NCBI GenBank assembly: GCA_011037195.1
Contig: JAAEAF010000281.1
Location: 186,001 to 250,000 of the forward strand
DNA from: Triatoma infestans
Taxonomy: Eukaryota > Arthropoda > Insecta > Hemiptera > Reduviidae
Length of the DNA stretch: 64,000 nt
Direction of reading: 5' to 3'
This document shows, in pieces, positions 45,600-57,920 of the stretch. The first letter of the stretch is position 1. Each line of letters opens with the position of its first letter. The notes beneath the pieces were generated by a model, which was given only the letters and a program-made list of their open reading frames with translations, did no database searches and was not told the origin of the DNA. The translations under genes were made by a program, and so were the position numbers.

Positions 45600-46120
45600 C
45601 ATATGCAGGAAGGTGAAATGTAATTGGTGTGATGTTTGTTGTTTGTGTAGTGGTAGCCTGTAGTGGCATGAGCGGTTCAGTAAAGGGCTTGTAAGTATAT
45701 ATGTTTAAGAGAGAAGTATCAGAAATAAGAAAGTAATCACCACTGCTAACAATAAATATATTCTATTAAAATAATAACTACAAGTTATTTGCAAAGATAT
45801 TATAAACTTATTAATATATTGTGGAACTGCTCTGATTCTAAGATAGCGATTCCTGAAGTGTTCTGCTTCGATGTCTACCACAGACTATTCTTGTTAGAAG
45901 GCAGAACGCATACTGTTTGAAAGAATGCCTTCTCTTACAAAACAGTTGGCCAAGTGGCATTGTATTAATTTAACGGATTCTTGTGCCTTTGTCTCTTTAG
46001 CAGCAATGACTTTAAGTTACAGTTCCTGACTCTAAAATACATTATTTTTGCCAAAATTATGTCACTTAAAATATTTTCAAAACTATTTGTTTTTGCATTT
46101 CTGCTTCCACTACAAAGGTA
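45600..46120 (+). mobile_element. Inverted-repeat family D, copy 1
   Basis: It starts TGAAATGTAATTGGTGTGAT and includes AAGGGCTTGTAAGTATATAT, TTAAGAGAGAAGTATCAGAA, CACTGCTAACAATAAATATA and AGGATTC..GTGTTCTGC-like blocks. Matching copies lie at 52289-53193 (both orientations) and 56335-56625. The TATATA box and AATAAA are compatible with an LTR, but no retroviral-type frame is present. Confidence 0.55.
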
Positions 46121-47964
46121 TGGCCGTTCATTTGAAATATACTTCGGAAAAAGGAACGATGGTTCAATGGGTCCCTTTTCCCTGGACCCCAATTAAACGC
46201 AAATAATTGAAAGTTTCTTATACACTTTTATTGTACGGATATTGGTTCTGAGAATCCTTCCTTTTCTAGGAGGAGAAAAGAAATGGAATATGGCCTACAT
46301 TATAACTCCATCTATATAAAATTAGATACTATATTCTTTCAAACAATTTTCAGTAGTTTCAGACTGTTGTAATGGTAGTACGAAATGAGCTGTGGGTTGG
46401 TGAAAATGATAAATACATGAAGTGACTACTTGCGCACACAATTAAATTTTACAAGACTGTATGAGAAGAGAAAAATGTATATGGACAATAATGTGTCATT
46501 AATGTTGGGAGCGTGATGACTATAGGGTGGGTAAAGCGTCGGCGGAAGAATGACGTGAATGATAGTTAGAACTCTTGCTTGTTCAATCGTGGAAAGCTAG
46601 TATGGCTAACATGGGGAACGTTTCAAAATTGAGACTTTTTAATTCGTCAAAATTGATCTGGACGAAATATTAATCCTTCACATGGACGTATTTTCTATTC
46701 AATTTCTCATACCACTAGAGATAACTTCTAATTGAGTACTCGCTGGAAAGTTGAACCTCAATGCTAATACACTGATAGTGAGCGTGGCAGAGGAGACTCA
46801 TTGATGTCTGCTAATGCAACTAATGATTACATTCCTCTTTTATATGGCGAATTTTATGGTGATTGTTCCATTGGATGATTAATGAACAAGATAGAACAGG
46901 CAAAAGTGATTCTTCAAGCGACCCAAGTCACAACGCCAACATTCCACTCATCGCTTGGTCACTCTTCTCTCTATAAATACTTTATCTCCTTCCTCAGTAA
47001 TACAGTAAATATATAAAATTATGTTGAAGTGCAAGTGGTCAATTTCATTATATCACCAACCTGTTACCATTATAGTAACATAAATGTTAGTAAAAATAAT
47101 CAACATCTTATTCACCATCAAAACATATTAACGAATAAAAACTATAAAATTCTATGAAAAATCAAGAAATTGACAAATCTTTAATTTTATTTATACAGTG
47201 AGACGTGGTTGAGAGGTTGCTGCTCTATCACGATCTAGGACGGGTCATACAAGTCTGACAATCTTTAAATCGATTTTCTTTTTTCTGAAAATTCTTTTTA
47301 ATATTTGTTGTTATTGTAAATTTAATTTTGTCAATTTTTTTCTGGTGTGTTTAATGATTATACCAATTTTTTCAACCTTTTGAATTTTTTTATTTTTATT
47401 ATTTGACAGCATTTTTTCATATCCCAATGTTTCGACGCTTTGTGCGTTATGTGCGGAAAGGTTAACGTCCAAAAATACCAAAAAAACTGGAGCGAAGACC
47501 TGGGGAGTAACCAAAAATACTATCAAGAAGTAACAAACAAATAAACCAACAATAAACAAATAAACAAGTAACAAATCTTGAATCTTATAGAGCTTAGAGC
47601 AGAATAAGCTTGATGCTATCTATAGACCAATTGGAAGCAATTATGGTTGCTCCGCCGTGGAAAAAAAAAACAAGCTAGCATGCTCGAGCTTTCACGCCAA
47701 GAGGACGGACCCTAGGTCGGACAGCAAGCCCTAGGTCCGTTTCTATGACGTCAAGTGTCAATTTCCAGATCGGAGGACCATCAGGAATAACCTGAATAAT
47801 TAGGTTAAATAAAAATTAGCGAAACAGTATTAACTAAAGGCAAGTGGTAATTAAATGGCCACAAAATACAAAGTAAGTGAGCGGGTCAAGGTACAGATAC
47901 GCCTTCACAGTGAAGGATTGAACTAAATAACGAAATAGTGGTTGCATAGAAACACAATTGAATA
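46121..47964. other. Unassigned DNA
   Basis: AT-rich. A hairpin with arms ACGGACC(C)TAGG and CCTAGGTCCGT lies at about 47704-47741. No gene recognised. Confidence 0.35.
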
Positions 47965-48152
47965 GATAATGTAACCTCCCCACATATATACAATAGACAA
48001 ACCAACAGGTGTGAGTATAACAGAAACATTACGTTGAAGTGAACTCTCTACATGAACTTGGTGAATTTGCTCTGACCATAGATGAAAATCCGAAGCGGTC
48101 AGAAAGAAAATGATATGCATGCTACGACGGATAAAATACCAAATAGTTAGGT
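47965..48152 (+). mobile_element. Element A half copy (right arm only)
   Basis: ACAGAAACATTACGTTGAAG, GAACTTGGTGAATTTG and GCATGCTACGACGG match the right arm of copies 1 and 2. The hammerhead-like core is dead: CTGACCA replaces CTGACGA and GAAG replaces GAAA. Confidence 0.65.
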
Positions 48153-49905
48153 AAGTAGCTCGTAAGAGTATATAATAATAAAGAAATACAGAATAAGAGC
48201 TACATTACCTAATAAGTTGAATCCTTACCAGTAACAAGCTTGGAATATGCGATTTGATGTAATATGTGTTGCGAGAATAAAGTGGCTGAAAACTGGTTTA
48301 AAATAGCCAAACATTTAAACTTGGTAAAATGACGATTCAGCAAAATAGAGACTAGAATCGACGTCAAAATTGTACAACTGCTATAGCAGTTGATGGTTAG
48401 TTGTAAACTTTTTCCACTAACAAAACACGCATAAGTAAATTGATAACACCATGCATAAAAATAAGTGGTTATCGAGAGAAAGTAGTACAACAGAAATAAT
48501 CACAATGGCGAGAAAAAGAGTGACGCTAGCTTTGCGGACAGAAAAAAAGTGTTCATACGCTAATGGGTTGATTTAATTGGCTGAAGGTAAGGTAAATAGT
48601 GCCTGAGCTGGGCTCGAATAGAGGTTTTCTAGCGTTTCAGCCAAAATTAGATAAATATTCCACACTTGAAGAATGATTAGAGATTGTTATAAACGAATTG
48701 AATAGTACAATCCGCCTGGCGGCCAAAAATCCAAGTAATGTAAATTCGTGAGGGCTTTAAGTACGCGGCACGTCATTTTCAAGAGATTTCATTTTTTTTT
48801 GCGTCTAATATAAATCTCCAGCCAGTATAGCTTTGTTTAAGACGTATTTTTTTATATTATGATTTTTAAAGTAACCATGGTTATTTATTGTATTTTTGCT
48901 AAAAATTCTTGTAGATTTCATTTTATACTACGTGTCTTTTAAATGGTTATATTCACTTGGCATACTAAAAATACATACAGAGACCTATCATTTTTTTGAT
49001 TATTGTTTTCTGCGAAAATTAATTTAGAAAGATTCTGGGAGACTAGAATTTCCTTCATTATTCATCAAAAAAATTTGAAGACTATAAAACGTTTAGTAAA
49101 AATTATAAATTTGAAAAAAAATAAATTGTCAATTGCGTAAGATAAAGTCATGAAAATATGCATATCTTCTTCTTTTTTTTAATTTATTTATATTACTTGA
49201 TGATTTATAGATATGTTTTTTGTAAATTGGTTCTTTTTTAATTACTCTTTCACTTAATCTTAATAAATATACATATTTCCCTTCATATTTACAGTTTGTA
49301 ATCGATAAAAGCTGAAAATTCAATGTTGGCTTTCCATCTGTCTGTTTTCCCACGATTTATTAGAATATTAAACTTCACTAATTCAGTACAATACTTTGAA
49401 CCATTCCATTCTTGTCTCAGAATTCAGTAAAGTCACTATTAAGATAACTTTACAAATATAGCTGTTTAAATAACTACAACAACTAATTTGCATATAGTTT
49501 CTTCTTCTTACACTAGTTCTTGCAAACTTGTGAATATATTATTGAAAACTTTTCAACATGTTTAGAATAATAAGCGTTTAATAGTTAGCACTATTTAGTT
49601 AGCAGTAATACTCGTGACACTATCTCTGGCGTTAGTCGTGTTATTGAACTGGGCATGTCATTGTCCTAAGAAATAATTATATAACCAATTACAGTATTAC
49701 AATAACCGGTATTACAATATTACAGTATTTCAATATTTTAGTAAGCTTTACTTTTGAGAAATTATCATTAAATTATGATTATTTTACTGTATTCAAGCAA
49801 ATTGTTCATTAATAAGATTATCATGTCGGACTAGTTGGACGGGGTGTTGAGGTACTACAGAAATTTTTTATTCGTAAAGTAAGTTTTCATTCTGTTAACC
49901 ACTAT
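48153..49905. other. Unassigned AT-rich DNA
   Basis: No gene, RNA gene or repeat end recognised. Confidence 0.4.
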
Positions 49906-49917
49906 CACTATTATTGT

Positions 49918-50785
49918 GGGGCTGTGACCCACCCCTGTTCGGTAACTCGATCTGGTATACAGATGGATCCAAAACTCCGACTGGGGTCGGAGCTGGGGTC
50001 TACGGGGGCAGGCCTAAAGTTAAAATTAAGGCCAGCCTAGGGAAGTACGCCACGGTCTTTCAGGCTGAAGTCGTGGCGTTACAACTCTGCGCTAGGGAGA
50101 TTATAAGGCAAAGGATAGTGGGTAGAAGAGTGGCCATATACTCCGACAGTCAGGCAGCCCTGAAGGCACTTTCCTCACACCAAATAGTCTCAAGACTGGT
50201 GTGGGACTGCCTACTTGCCCTCACCGAGGTGGGTACTCGGAATAAACTGACACTCGCCTGGGTGCCGGGACATGCGGGGTTCCTGGGCAATGAGAGGGCG
50301 GATGCCCTAGCGAGGGAGGGCTCGCAGGATACCTTTATAGGCCCCGAACCCTTCTGCGGCTTGTCCAGGAGCCTCATTCAAACTTTATCAGGGGGTGGAT
50401 AGAAGATCAGCGTCTGTGTTGGTGGGAGGGAACACCAGGACAGAGGCAGGCAAAGCTCTTCATTAAAAGACATTTGCCTAAATTTACCAAAGACCTACTG
50501 AGCCAGACCCGAAGGGATATAAGGTTAATTGTGGGTCTACTAACAGGGCATTGTAGGCTGAATAGACACATGCACCACCTACAACTTGCGGATAGTGCGG
50601 TATGCCGATTCTGCAAGGTAGAGGAGGAGACCCCGGCGCACATCCTTTGTGAGTGCGCCGGCCTGGCGAGGATTAGGTTTCTTCAATTGGGGACGGGCAA
50701 TCCCGAAGCTGAAAGCTTCATGACGGAGCCGCTCTCAGCTTTGCTAGGATTGATTAGGAGGGCAAAGCTGGGGGCTGTTCTGTAA
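49918..50785 (+). pseudogene. LINE RNase H and zinc knuckle, frameshifted
   Basis: The first part (to about 50402) holds RNase H with YTDGS, QAEVVAL, YSDSQAALKAL, WVPGHAG and NERADALAREG, so all acidic residues are present. A one-base loss near 50385 (ACTTTATCA against ACTTCTATCA in the first copy) shifts the frame. The second part reopens and reads through the C-terminal CCHC knuckle (VCRFCKVEEETPAHILCEC) to the same stop. The reverse transcriptase is missing altogether because of the 5' truncation. Gln in YSDSQ and Ala in NERAD look like the ancestral states compared with the first copy. Confidence 0.85.
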
Positions 50786-50861
50786 CTTAAGGGGATCCAC
50801 AATAGACCTCGACTTGTAGGTCGCAGTGGAATGAGGCTCACCCCCCCCCGCTTCATTCTAC
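49918..50861 (+). mobile_element. Second LINE copy, 5'-truncated, with 12-bp target duplication
   Basis: It is nearly identical to 11925-12850 but starts inside the RNase H domain. It is flanked by CACTATTATTGT at 49906-49917 and again at 50862-50873, a target duplication. The C-run and a short CATTCTA tail precede the right duplication. Close identity between the copies and an intact target duplication suggest recent activity. Confidence 0.9.
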
Positions 50862-50873
50862 CACTATTATTGT

Positions 50874-52288
50874 CATATGTCAATAGAAAAACAGATAAAT
50901 CCTGAAAAGGACTGCCGTATCCAGAAGTTCTGCCTTATCCCCAGATAAGTTCTGCCTTATCGGAAGCGTTAAATCGCCTTTATCCATTTTACATACCTAC
51001 AGATAGACATAGTAATTTGAAATTAAATTAAATTTCTAAACTGTGAAACTATCTAAGATTATTATTCTCTAATTTTGTATAGTAGTGCTTGCTCTTAGTA
51101 GAAATTTAAGTTATCTGTTTTAATAAAATTAACTTAATCAATTCTTACAATTAATCTTATGTCGTCAGAGATTCATCGATCCAACTATCTTCAACATAAA
51201 ATTCGTCTCGAGCCGTGGCCCTAATAAAATCCTCTTGCTCGGTCACAGTTCAAAGAGAAATACCATCATTCTATTACTGACACCTGGTACATGATGCCCT
51301 GGATTCTTTTTTACTCCTGGCTGTAGTACAATAATTTTGGATTCTCTGAATTTGGCCAACTCAGTGTAATGTTGCAACTTATCTTCCTTCGAGAAGAAAT
51401 TTAAGTATTCATATAGTTCTTAAAGCTCTGTAAGTTTTCTTTAGAGTTAAACTGTTTTTCGTAAAAGCTTTCGCTTGTAGTTTATCTATATTGATCACTC
51501 CATATTTGAGCAAATCTAACCAAGATTTTGTATTAGCTTCACTTTTATTCTCCCGGTTATAATCCATGATTATTGAAATACTTTTTACTCATGATTATGA
51601 CCTTTTGGCTGCAATATAAATCGGAAAATTTCATTTGAGTCCACAAGAGAACCTAGATAAACAAGTTGTACCCCTTGAAAACTATTTCCCTAATTTGGAG
51701 GGGTGGCTATAACCGTCATTTGTTTCTTTCTGGTTAAATTTTATTCAACTATATGGACGGCGCAAAATCTATTCCACACAGAGGTGAACCGCCAAAATCG
51801 TGTATAATTGAAAAGCTATAATTAGTAGCGATTGCCATGATTACGGCGATGGAAACTGCGATATGATAATCATACGTTTACTGAATGAAGAGTGGTCACA
51901 ATTGCGCCCAAAGTTCATCAATATTGGAAGTTATTCCTTAGCGCAACGTTCATCTAGTCAAGGTAGCCGACGTGTAACCATTAATTGCACTGAACTCTTG
52001 CATAAGTGATTTATGGAGTTGGGAATAAAATCCTGCAATCACTGACTTTAATACTATACATTGCTCGCTAAAATAAAAGTTTAAAAAGTGTGTGCATATT
52101 TTGTTTAGACGGATATATTAAAGTGTAATTTAGATAAGAACAAATATAGCAGAGGAAAAAAATCTTATAATGTTTTCGGAAAAAATTTGATTTCCATATG
52201 TCAAATTTGGATTTGTTTTTTCCGAATAAATGTGATCGTTTGGGACGTTAGATCTCTCTATAAAATGCCATTTCAACAGAACATACGA
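50874..52288. other. Unassigned DNA
   Basis: AT-rich. No gene or repeat end recognised. Confidence 0.35.
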
Positions 52289-53193
52289 TACTGAAATGTT
52301 ATTGGTGTGATGTGATGTTGTAGTTTGTAGGGTGATGTTGTTGATGTGTAGTGTTTAGTGAGCGGTAGTAGCTTGTGGCGTGAGCCGTTTTGTAAAGGGC
52401 TTCTGAGTATATATGTTTAAGAGAGAAGTATTAGAAATAATCAAGAGATCACACTGTTTTTAAAATTGATATATTCTCTACTTTACAATATCACAACTAT
52501 ATCTTAATAAATCAGTTGTTTGTCTAGAATAAATGCTAAACTCTGTAACTAGCACTGATTCCTGAAGTGTTCTGGTAGAATGTCTAAAACAGACTGTCCT
52601 TGTTTGAAAGCAGAATGCAGACTTGTCTGGTTGGGTGCAGAATTTAGACAGTTCAAATAATGCTGGTATGTCTGCAGGGAGTGTATTGTCTTATCCTAAC
52701 TGTTCCTTGTCCCTTTATCTTGTAGTGGAAGAAGAAATGCAAAAATAAATAGTTTTGTGAAAATTAGATAGTTCAAATAGTGTATTTAGTGATGGGGATA
52801 GGGCCAGGTATACTACAATCTAGGTCATTGCTATTAGGAAAACAAAGGCACAAAAATCCGTTAAATTAATACAATGCGACTTTGCCAACTGTTTTGTTAG
52901 AGAGAGCATTTCTTCGGACAGTCTGCCTTCTGCCTTCAAACAAGACAGTCTGCATTCTGCTTCCACTGAATCGTTCTCTAAAAATCAGTGGCAGTTTCAC
53001 AATATATTAATAAGTTTATAATATCAAATAACTTGTAGTTATTATTTTGAAGGAATATATTTATTGTTAGCAGTGGTGACTACTTTCTTAATTATTCTTA
53101 TTACTTCTCTCTTAAACATATACACTTACAAGCCCTTAAACAACACCGCTCCAACACTACAAACCTACAACACATCACCAATTACATTTCAGT
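52289..53193. mobile_element. Inverted-repeat family D, palindromic copy
   Basis: The left end ACTGAAATGTTATTGGTGTG and right end CATCACCAATTACATTTCAG are inverted. The two halves read family D in opposite orientations and meet near 52790. Shared inner blocks include TATATGTTTAAGAGAGAAGT and its complement. No open frame. Confidence 0.65.
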
Positions 53194-53439
53194 CTCTTGG
53201 TTTGCATTGACCAAAATTATAGTAACTGGCTCTTTCCCCTTCACTAAAATATACTGTTTGAACTTTATCAAAATTCTTATTTTCTTTCATTTCTTTCTTC
53301 CACTACAATACCTTCATCTTGTATAATAATAGTGGCAACTAAAACTTTAGTAAAAATTAATAATTTGCCTGTTGTGGTTGGTTCCGCAGAGCTGGAAAGC
53401 ATCAGAGATATTTTCCGTGAAAGCCTGCTTCTTTTTGTG

Positions 53440-53481
53440 GTCATCGACTGGTTTCGGGCGTTCGCCCATCATCAGGATGCT
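53440..53481 (-). ncRNA. Hammerhead-like motif, family B copy 1 left
   Basis: Minus strand: stem I CATC, CTGATGA, one extra T, stem II GGGC/GCCC with loop GAAC, GAAA, CCAG, TC, then stem I partner GATG. The core and stems I and II are complete. Stem III is CCAG rather than the self-complementary CCGG. Confidence 0.45.
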
Positions 53482-53729
53482 TTTTGTCAAACAGTATGAT
53501 AACATAGATTTGTACAGAGCAAACTTAGTTGATACACTGGTTTTTAAACATGTTTTTATTAGGACCTAACTAGTTAAGAGGGATGTTGGTACCTCAGTGG
53601 ATACAAAATGCCCCTTTAAAGACTGAAACTTGTGTTTGCTCACTCAGCTAAGAAAAACCTTTTTAAAAACCAGTGTATCAACTAAATTTGCTCTGTACAA
53701 GTCTATGTTATCATACAGTTTGACAAAAA

Positions 53730-53773
53730 GCATCCTGATGATGGGCGAACGCCCGAAACGGGTCGAGGATGAC
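53730..53773 (+). ncRNA. Hammerhead-like motif, family B copy 1 right
   Basis: CATC, CTGATGA, extra T, GGGC/GCCC, GAAA, CGGG, TC, then GAGGATG. The core and stem II are intact. Stem III is altered and three extra bases precede the stem I partner GATG, so stem I would be displaced. Confidence 0.4.
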
Positions 53774-53830
53774 AAAAAGAAGCAGGCTATTATGAAAAAT
53801 TTCTCTAATATTTTGCCTATTTGAACTCTG

Positions 53831-55139
53831 ATAAATGAAATAATTACCACAAAAGATTTGAACAGAATTTAAACTGTGGATATTCATTTTTTGACAGAAA
53901 TATGTATTTCTTTATTTTTTTTTTTAATACTTAATTCTATAAATTGGTTACACTTAAACAACATTACTTAATGCCATGATTGATTTTATTATACATCATT
54001 CTTTTCAGGATAAAATAAATATAGCTAAAATTTACGACTATACGAACTTAAGTGATTAATTTTTAATGAAGATGATAATTAATTTCCTAATTCCTATAGC
54101 TAATTAGAAACAGGAGGTATTTTACTTATTTACAAAAGTGTTGACTTTTGAAACCTAACGCCCATAACTTTTATTTTTCTAGCCTAAATATTACTTAATG
54201 ACTGACTACTGCATCTAATTATAATTTCATTAGTTTATTTATTTGTAAAAACTAAGAAACTACTTAGAATAATAGCCAGGTATTCATAGCAGCTACAATA
54301 TAAAGTTGTGTAGATAAGGTGTATTATATAATTAAGGTAAGAGTAAAAAATAAAAGAAATTGAGAAGAAAGAAAAAAAAGTAAAAATAGAATGATGTAAG
54401 AAAAAAACGTTGTAACAAACTCAAGGGAGAAGAGAAGTAAGTTGAATCAAAACAAAACGACTCCTTTCATGATGGTGTGTAATTCGGCCAGAGCGCGCTT
54501 GGAACGACCCGGCCGCCCGCAGCTGTGGACCACCCTGACTGTTGTTGCCTCTAATGTATTCTGATGTCTTAATTTATCCTCTTTTAACCTTTTTATTGAC
54601 CCTTCTATCTACATACAACACTCTAAGAATAAACATATCTATTTTGATACAATAATATACTACATGAGTATAGAAGAATAATATATTGTAATTAAAATAT
54701 ATTATAATTATAGCAATAAAGGATTGTCTAAACACTTCTAAATTTGAGCACCAATTTCTGCTATGTGCACGTTTAATATTAAGATCCTCAGCATTGTAAT
54801 TTTATTTATACGTCCCTCTCATCACGCCCTCTATCTATCTCTCTGTTTGTCTGCGTGTTCACCTGAAGATTTTCTTTTTTTATAAAACCGAAAAGAGCTA
54901 CTTTTTTTTCGTTAACATAATATATTTTCTAGATTCAAAATCGGATTGAAATAATATGGTGACTGTAATATTTGTTGGAAAGGATCCATAAATTTAATGA
55001 ATAATAATAATAATAATTAAAGTGAAATAAATTAAATCAAAACACCAAATCCGTCCATATTGGACACAAATTCCTCGTTCGAGGACTAAACATGTAATAT
55101 AGACGTGAACATATCGGAACCACCCTCTAAACGGCGCTA
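53831..55139. other. Unassigned DNA
   Basis: AT-rich. A short G+C-rich patch lies at about 54485-54545. No gene recognised. Confidence 0.35.
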
Positions 55140-55748
55140 ATGGCCTACGATGTCGATGCGCAAAAAAAAAGTAAACGTTGCCTGGAATGCTGGATGATAG
55201 ATGTAGTTTGTGTGACCATCCAGCATACAATAAGTTCATGCGAAATGTTGGCGCAGACTGACTACTTTCACCGGAACAATCAATTGACCCAGATAATACA
55301 TGGGAAACTTGCTCTCAAGATGGTTTGATTGAAGAAAGTGTGGCATACTACAAGTATGACCCTCAATCTGTACTGAAGTCCAACAGTTGGAGAATGTACT
55401 ACGGCCGGACAGTGCTCACTGACAGAACAGTCCATCACAACCGACTTTATGACAAGGAGAGGGCAGTAATGTTGGTGGACGGACATTGCAGATCCGAATA
55501 CCAACCAACCTTCTACAAGTAATGGCGGTAAAAAAGCGGAAGTATGCACAGCTTGGGTCTGAAATAAAGAGACTGTTGAAAGTGGAGGCTGTCCGAGTAA
55601 TACCCACAGTCCCCTCGGCAACTGGGATAGTGCCCCACGAATTGCACGAAAGTATATCCACTCTGGAATTGAACCGAAATATTTATATGGTCCTCCAGAA
55701 AGCAGTTGTGTTATAAACGTGCCATATTATCCGGAAATTCTTGTATGA
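55140..55748 (+). pseudogene. LINE C-terminal fragment, frameshifted
   Basis: Three overlapping frames together resemble the C-terminal end of a LINE ORF2 of the kind widespread in insects. The first holds a knuckle-like C-x2-C...H-x4-C (RCLEC..., TIQHTISSCEML). The second holds VAYYKYDPQSVLKSN, RMYYGRTVLTDRTVHHNR and a decayed MLVD. The third holds KKRKYAQLGSEIKRLLKVEA, VIPTVPSATGIVP and LQKAVVL before the stop. Frame changes fall near 55325 and 55510. RT itself is absent. An A-rich tail at 55816-55845 probably marks the element's 3' end. Recognition rests on motif order. Confidence 0.6.
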
Positions 55749-55854
55749 ACAATGATAATAATGTGTTTGGATTCATCCCGTACATTATTACATCTTTTCC
55801 AGTATATTACTGAGGTTAAAAAAAAAAAAAAAATAATAATAATATAACAGTACT

Positions 55855-56030
55855 ACCACGCGGAGGACCCGGCTTCGAGTCCAGCTGTGCTACCCTTAGA
55901 TGTTTTCTTTCTAGCAGCTCCTACAGCTCACTGTCTGGTGATGGACAGGAGTCTGTAACAAGAGAACACTGTCCGGAGGCCGGCAGTGCACTGAGAAGGC
56001 TCCGGGCGCCAATATCCATAGAAGTTGACG
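55855..56030 (+). mobile_element. Third SINE copy, truncated
   Basis: It begins inside the tRNA-like head (CGCGGAGGACCCGGCTTCGA) and continues with CTACCCTTAGATGTTTTC, GAGGCCGGCAGTGCACTGAG and AAGGCTCCGGG. It stops before the ATAGATCTTTC tail. Confidence 0.65.
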
Positions 56031-56334
56031 CGCCTTAAATTAAAAAATAATAATAATAATAATTAACAGTATTACAAAACATTGATTATAACAAATCCTG
56101 ATTAAAAACGTTCCCATGATCTTACGACCGTCTGAGGAGGTTGTTTTATATGTGATGGATGCAAGGAACATAAAAATATATTTAATTTACAAAAACATCA
56201 AAATTATGAAAATATGTGACATTCCCTTTGCAAAAGGACATTTCAGGTAGAAGACCACTATTGTCTTTTAGAGTTAATGAACTTGATATCATTGTGTACC
56301 CCTTCTTCTCATAGGGGAAGATTTGAAATAACAA

Positions 56335-56625
56335 TTAGAAGACATTCCTTCAATATAGTTTGTTGTAGACACCGAAGCAGAACACTTGTTTTTCGCTCTC
56401 TTAGCATCAGTGCATATTAATAAGTTTATAACATCTTGCAAATAATTTGTAGCTATTATTTCAATAGAATATATTTATTGTTAGCAATGGTGACTAATTT
56501 CTTATTTCTGATACTTCACTCTCTTAAACATATATACTTACAAGCCCTTTTACTAAACCGCTCACGCCACAAGCTACCAGCACACAAACAAACAACATCA
56601 CCTATCATAATTCATATATAATTAG
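56335..56625 (-). mobile_element. Family D fragment
   Basis: AGCAGAACACTTG, TTATTGTTAGCAATGGTGAC, CTCTCTTAAACATATATAC and AACATCACCTATCATAATTC match family D in minus orientation. Confidence 0.55.
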
Positions 56626-56639
56626 AGTGAAATATAAAA

Positions 56640-57583
56640 AGTTTCAATGCACTCATCCACAAATTATTAAAAAATACAGTAACAAACAAAATTCAATACA
56701 GAACATAATATGAACATACAATATAGGACTACAGACCATATAAGAGATATTATTAGTGAAATAGGAGAAAAAATGGATATACGTACTAATGGAATAGAAG
56801 AAGCGAGGACTATATGGAAGCAAAGGCGTCTAATTTAATACGGCGTCGGAATTAATGAAAACCAATAAAAAAAAAATATTGGAATAAAATAATATTATTG
56901 TAAATTAACATAAGATCTTTAGAAAATGAAAATAATTAATTGAAAAGATCTTATTTATTTTCACCATGAACTTGTGTTAAATTTTAATGGCTGGATCTTA
57001 ATAAACAATGGCAGATTTATGTAAATTGGTCCGAATATAAATTACCTTAATTTCGTTCCAGGGCAGGTAACTCTACAGGTAAAAACCCTATGGTGAGCTG
57101 AAAGTTGGTTTAAAAACACACTACGTGCAGATGTATAGGAATCTACTTCAGCCCTGATTTTTGTCACCACGTGGTTGCAGGTGTTCTATATCAAAGTTGA
57201 TTCCGTTTAATGTCAACTTATCAAAATAATCCTACATATGTACCTGATTTATGTTATCATATTCAAGCTTCCTGATATTTTATGAACAAGCCTACAAAAA
57301 AAAAAACTCAATTTTACTTACCCCTTTCGGTAAAAAATATTTCGCACTACTTCGCATAAATATTTCGCGACTCCACTGAAATGCTTTTTAAAAGGAAAAA
57401 TAGTTCAAAATTGAATGTTATATCTTTATGCTATTAATAAAACAACTTCTAATTGAATCGTAAACGATATATTTTGCATTACCATTTTATTACTTTCAAT
57501 ATATGCCTCATATTTATGTTTCTAACACCACCATCCACACCTATCTTAAAGTTTCTTTTATATTCCCAATTAATCAATTACCG
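56640..57583. other. Unassigned AT-rich DNA
   Basis: No gene or repeat end recognised. Confidence 0.4.
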
Positions 57584-57920
57584 TGTAATGGTACCGCAAA
57601 GATAATGCAACCACAGCAGAGAGAAGAGAGGCCCTCTCTGGTTAGCAGAGACTACTCTCTGACTTAGACAGGCTAGAGTGGGAGAGAACCTGTGTATATA
57701 AGCCTGTGAATCTATCTAGAGGAAATCTATCAGATACAACCATACAACTGTACATCGCATCGTGCCATATCTTTACTCACAGCAATCATTCTATGATTTT
57801 CATTATAAAGTCCAGTGCAGTTAGTGTAAACTTAGCTACATTATATTAGTGTCTTCATATCTCGTTCATTTAATCAAACCTAATTTCTCTCTTCAACAAC
57901 CCCATTATATACCGTTACCA
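57584..57920 (+). mobile_element. Possible LTR or promoter-like segment
   Basis: It begins TGTAATGG and ends CCGTTACCA, weakly inverted. A good TATATAAG box lies at 57695-57702 in a G+C-richer context with GAGAG-rich sequence upstream. No target duplication, primer-binding site or internal domain was recognised. It could instead be a host promoter fragment. Confidence 0.3.

Larger units (their letters stand above)
53371..53830. mobile_element. Palindromic element B, copy 1
   Basis: The left arm runs TTGTGGTTGGTTCCGCAGAG ... CTTCTTTTTGTGGTCATCGA and the right arm ends GACAAAAAGAAGCAGGCTAT. Also inverted are AGTATGATAACATAGA, TTGTACAGAGCAAA and CACTGGTTTTTAAA. The central about 100 bp is unique. 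Each arm holds an outward-facing hammerhead-like motif. No coding frame; a Penelope-type relationship is possible but no RT is present. Confidence 0.7.

Noticed and set aside
55140..55328. Host gene encoding a Cys-rich protein
   Set aside because: Adjacent frames match the C-terminal motif order of LINE proteins; the fragment is frameshifted and has an A-rich end.
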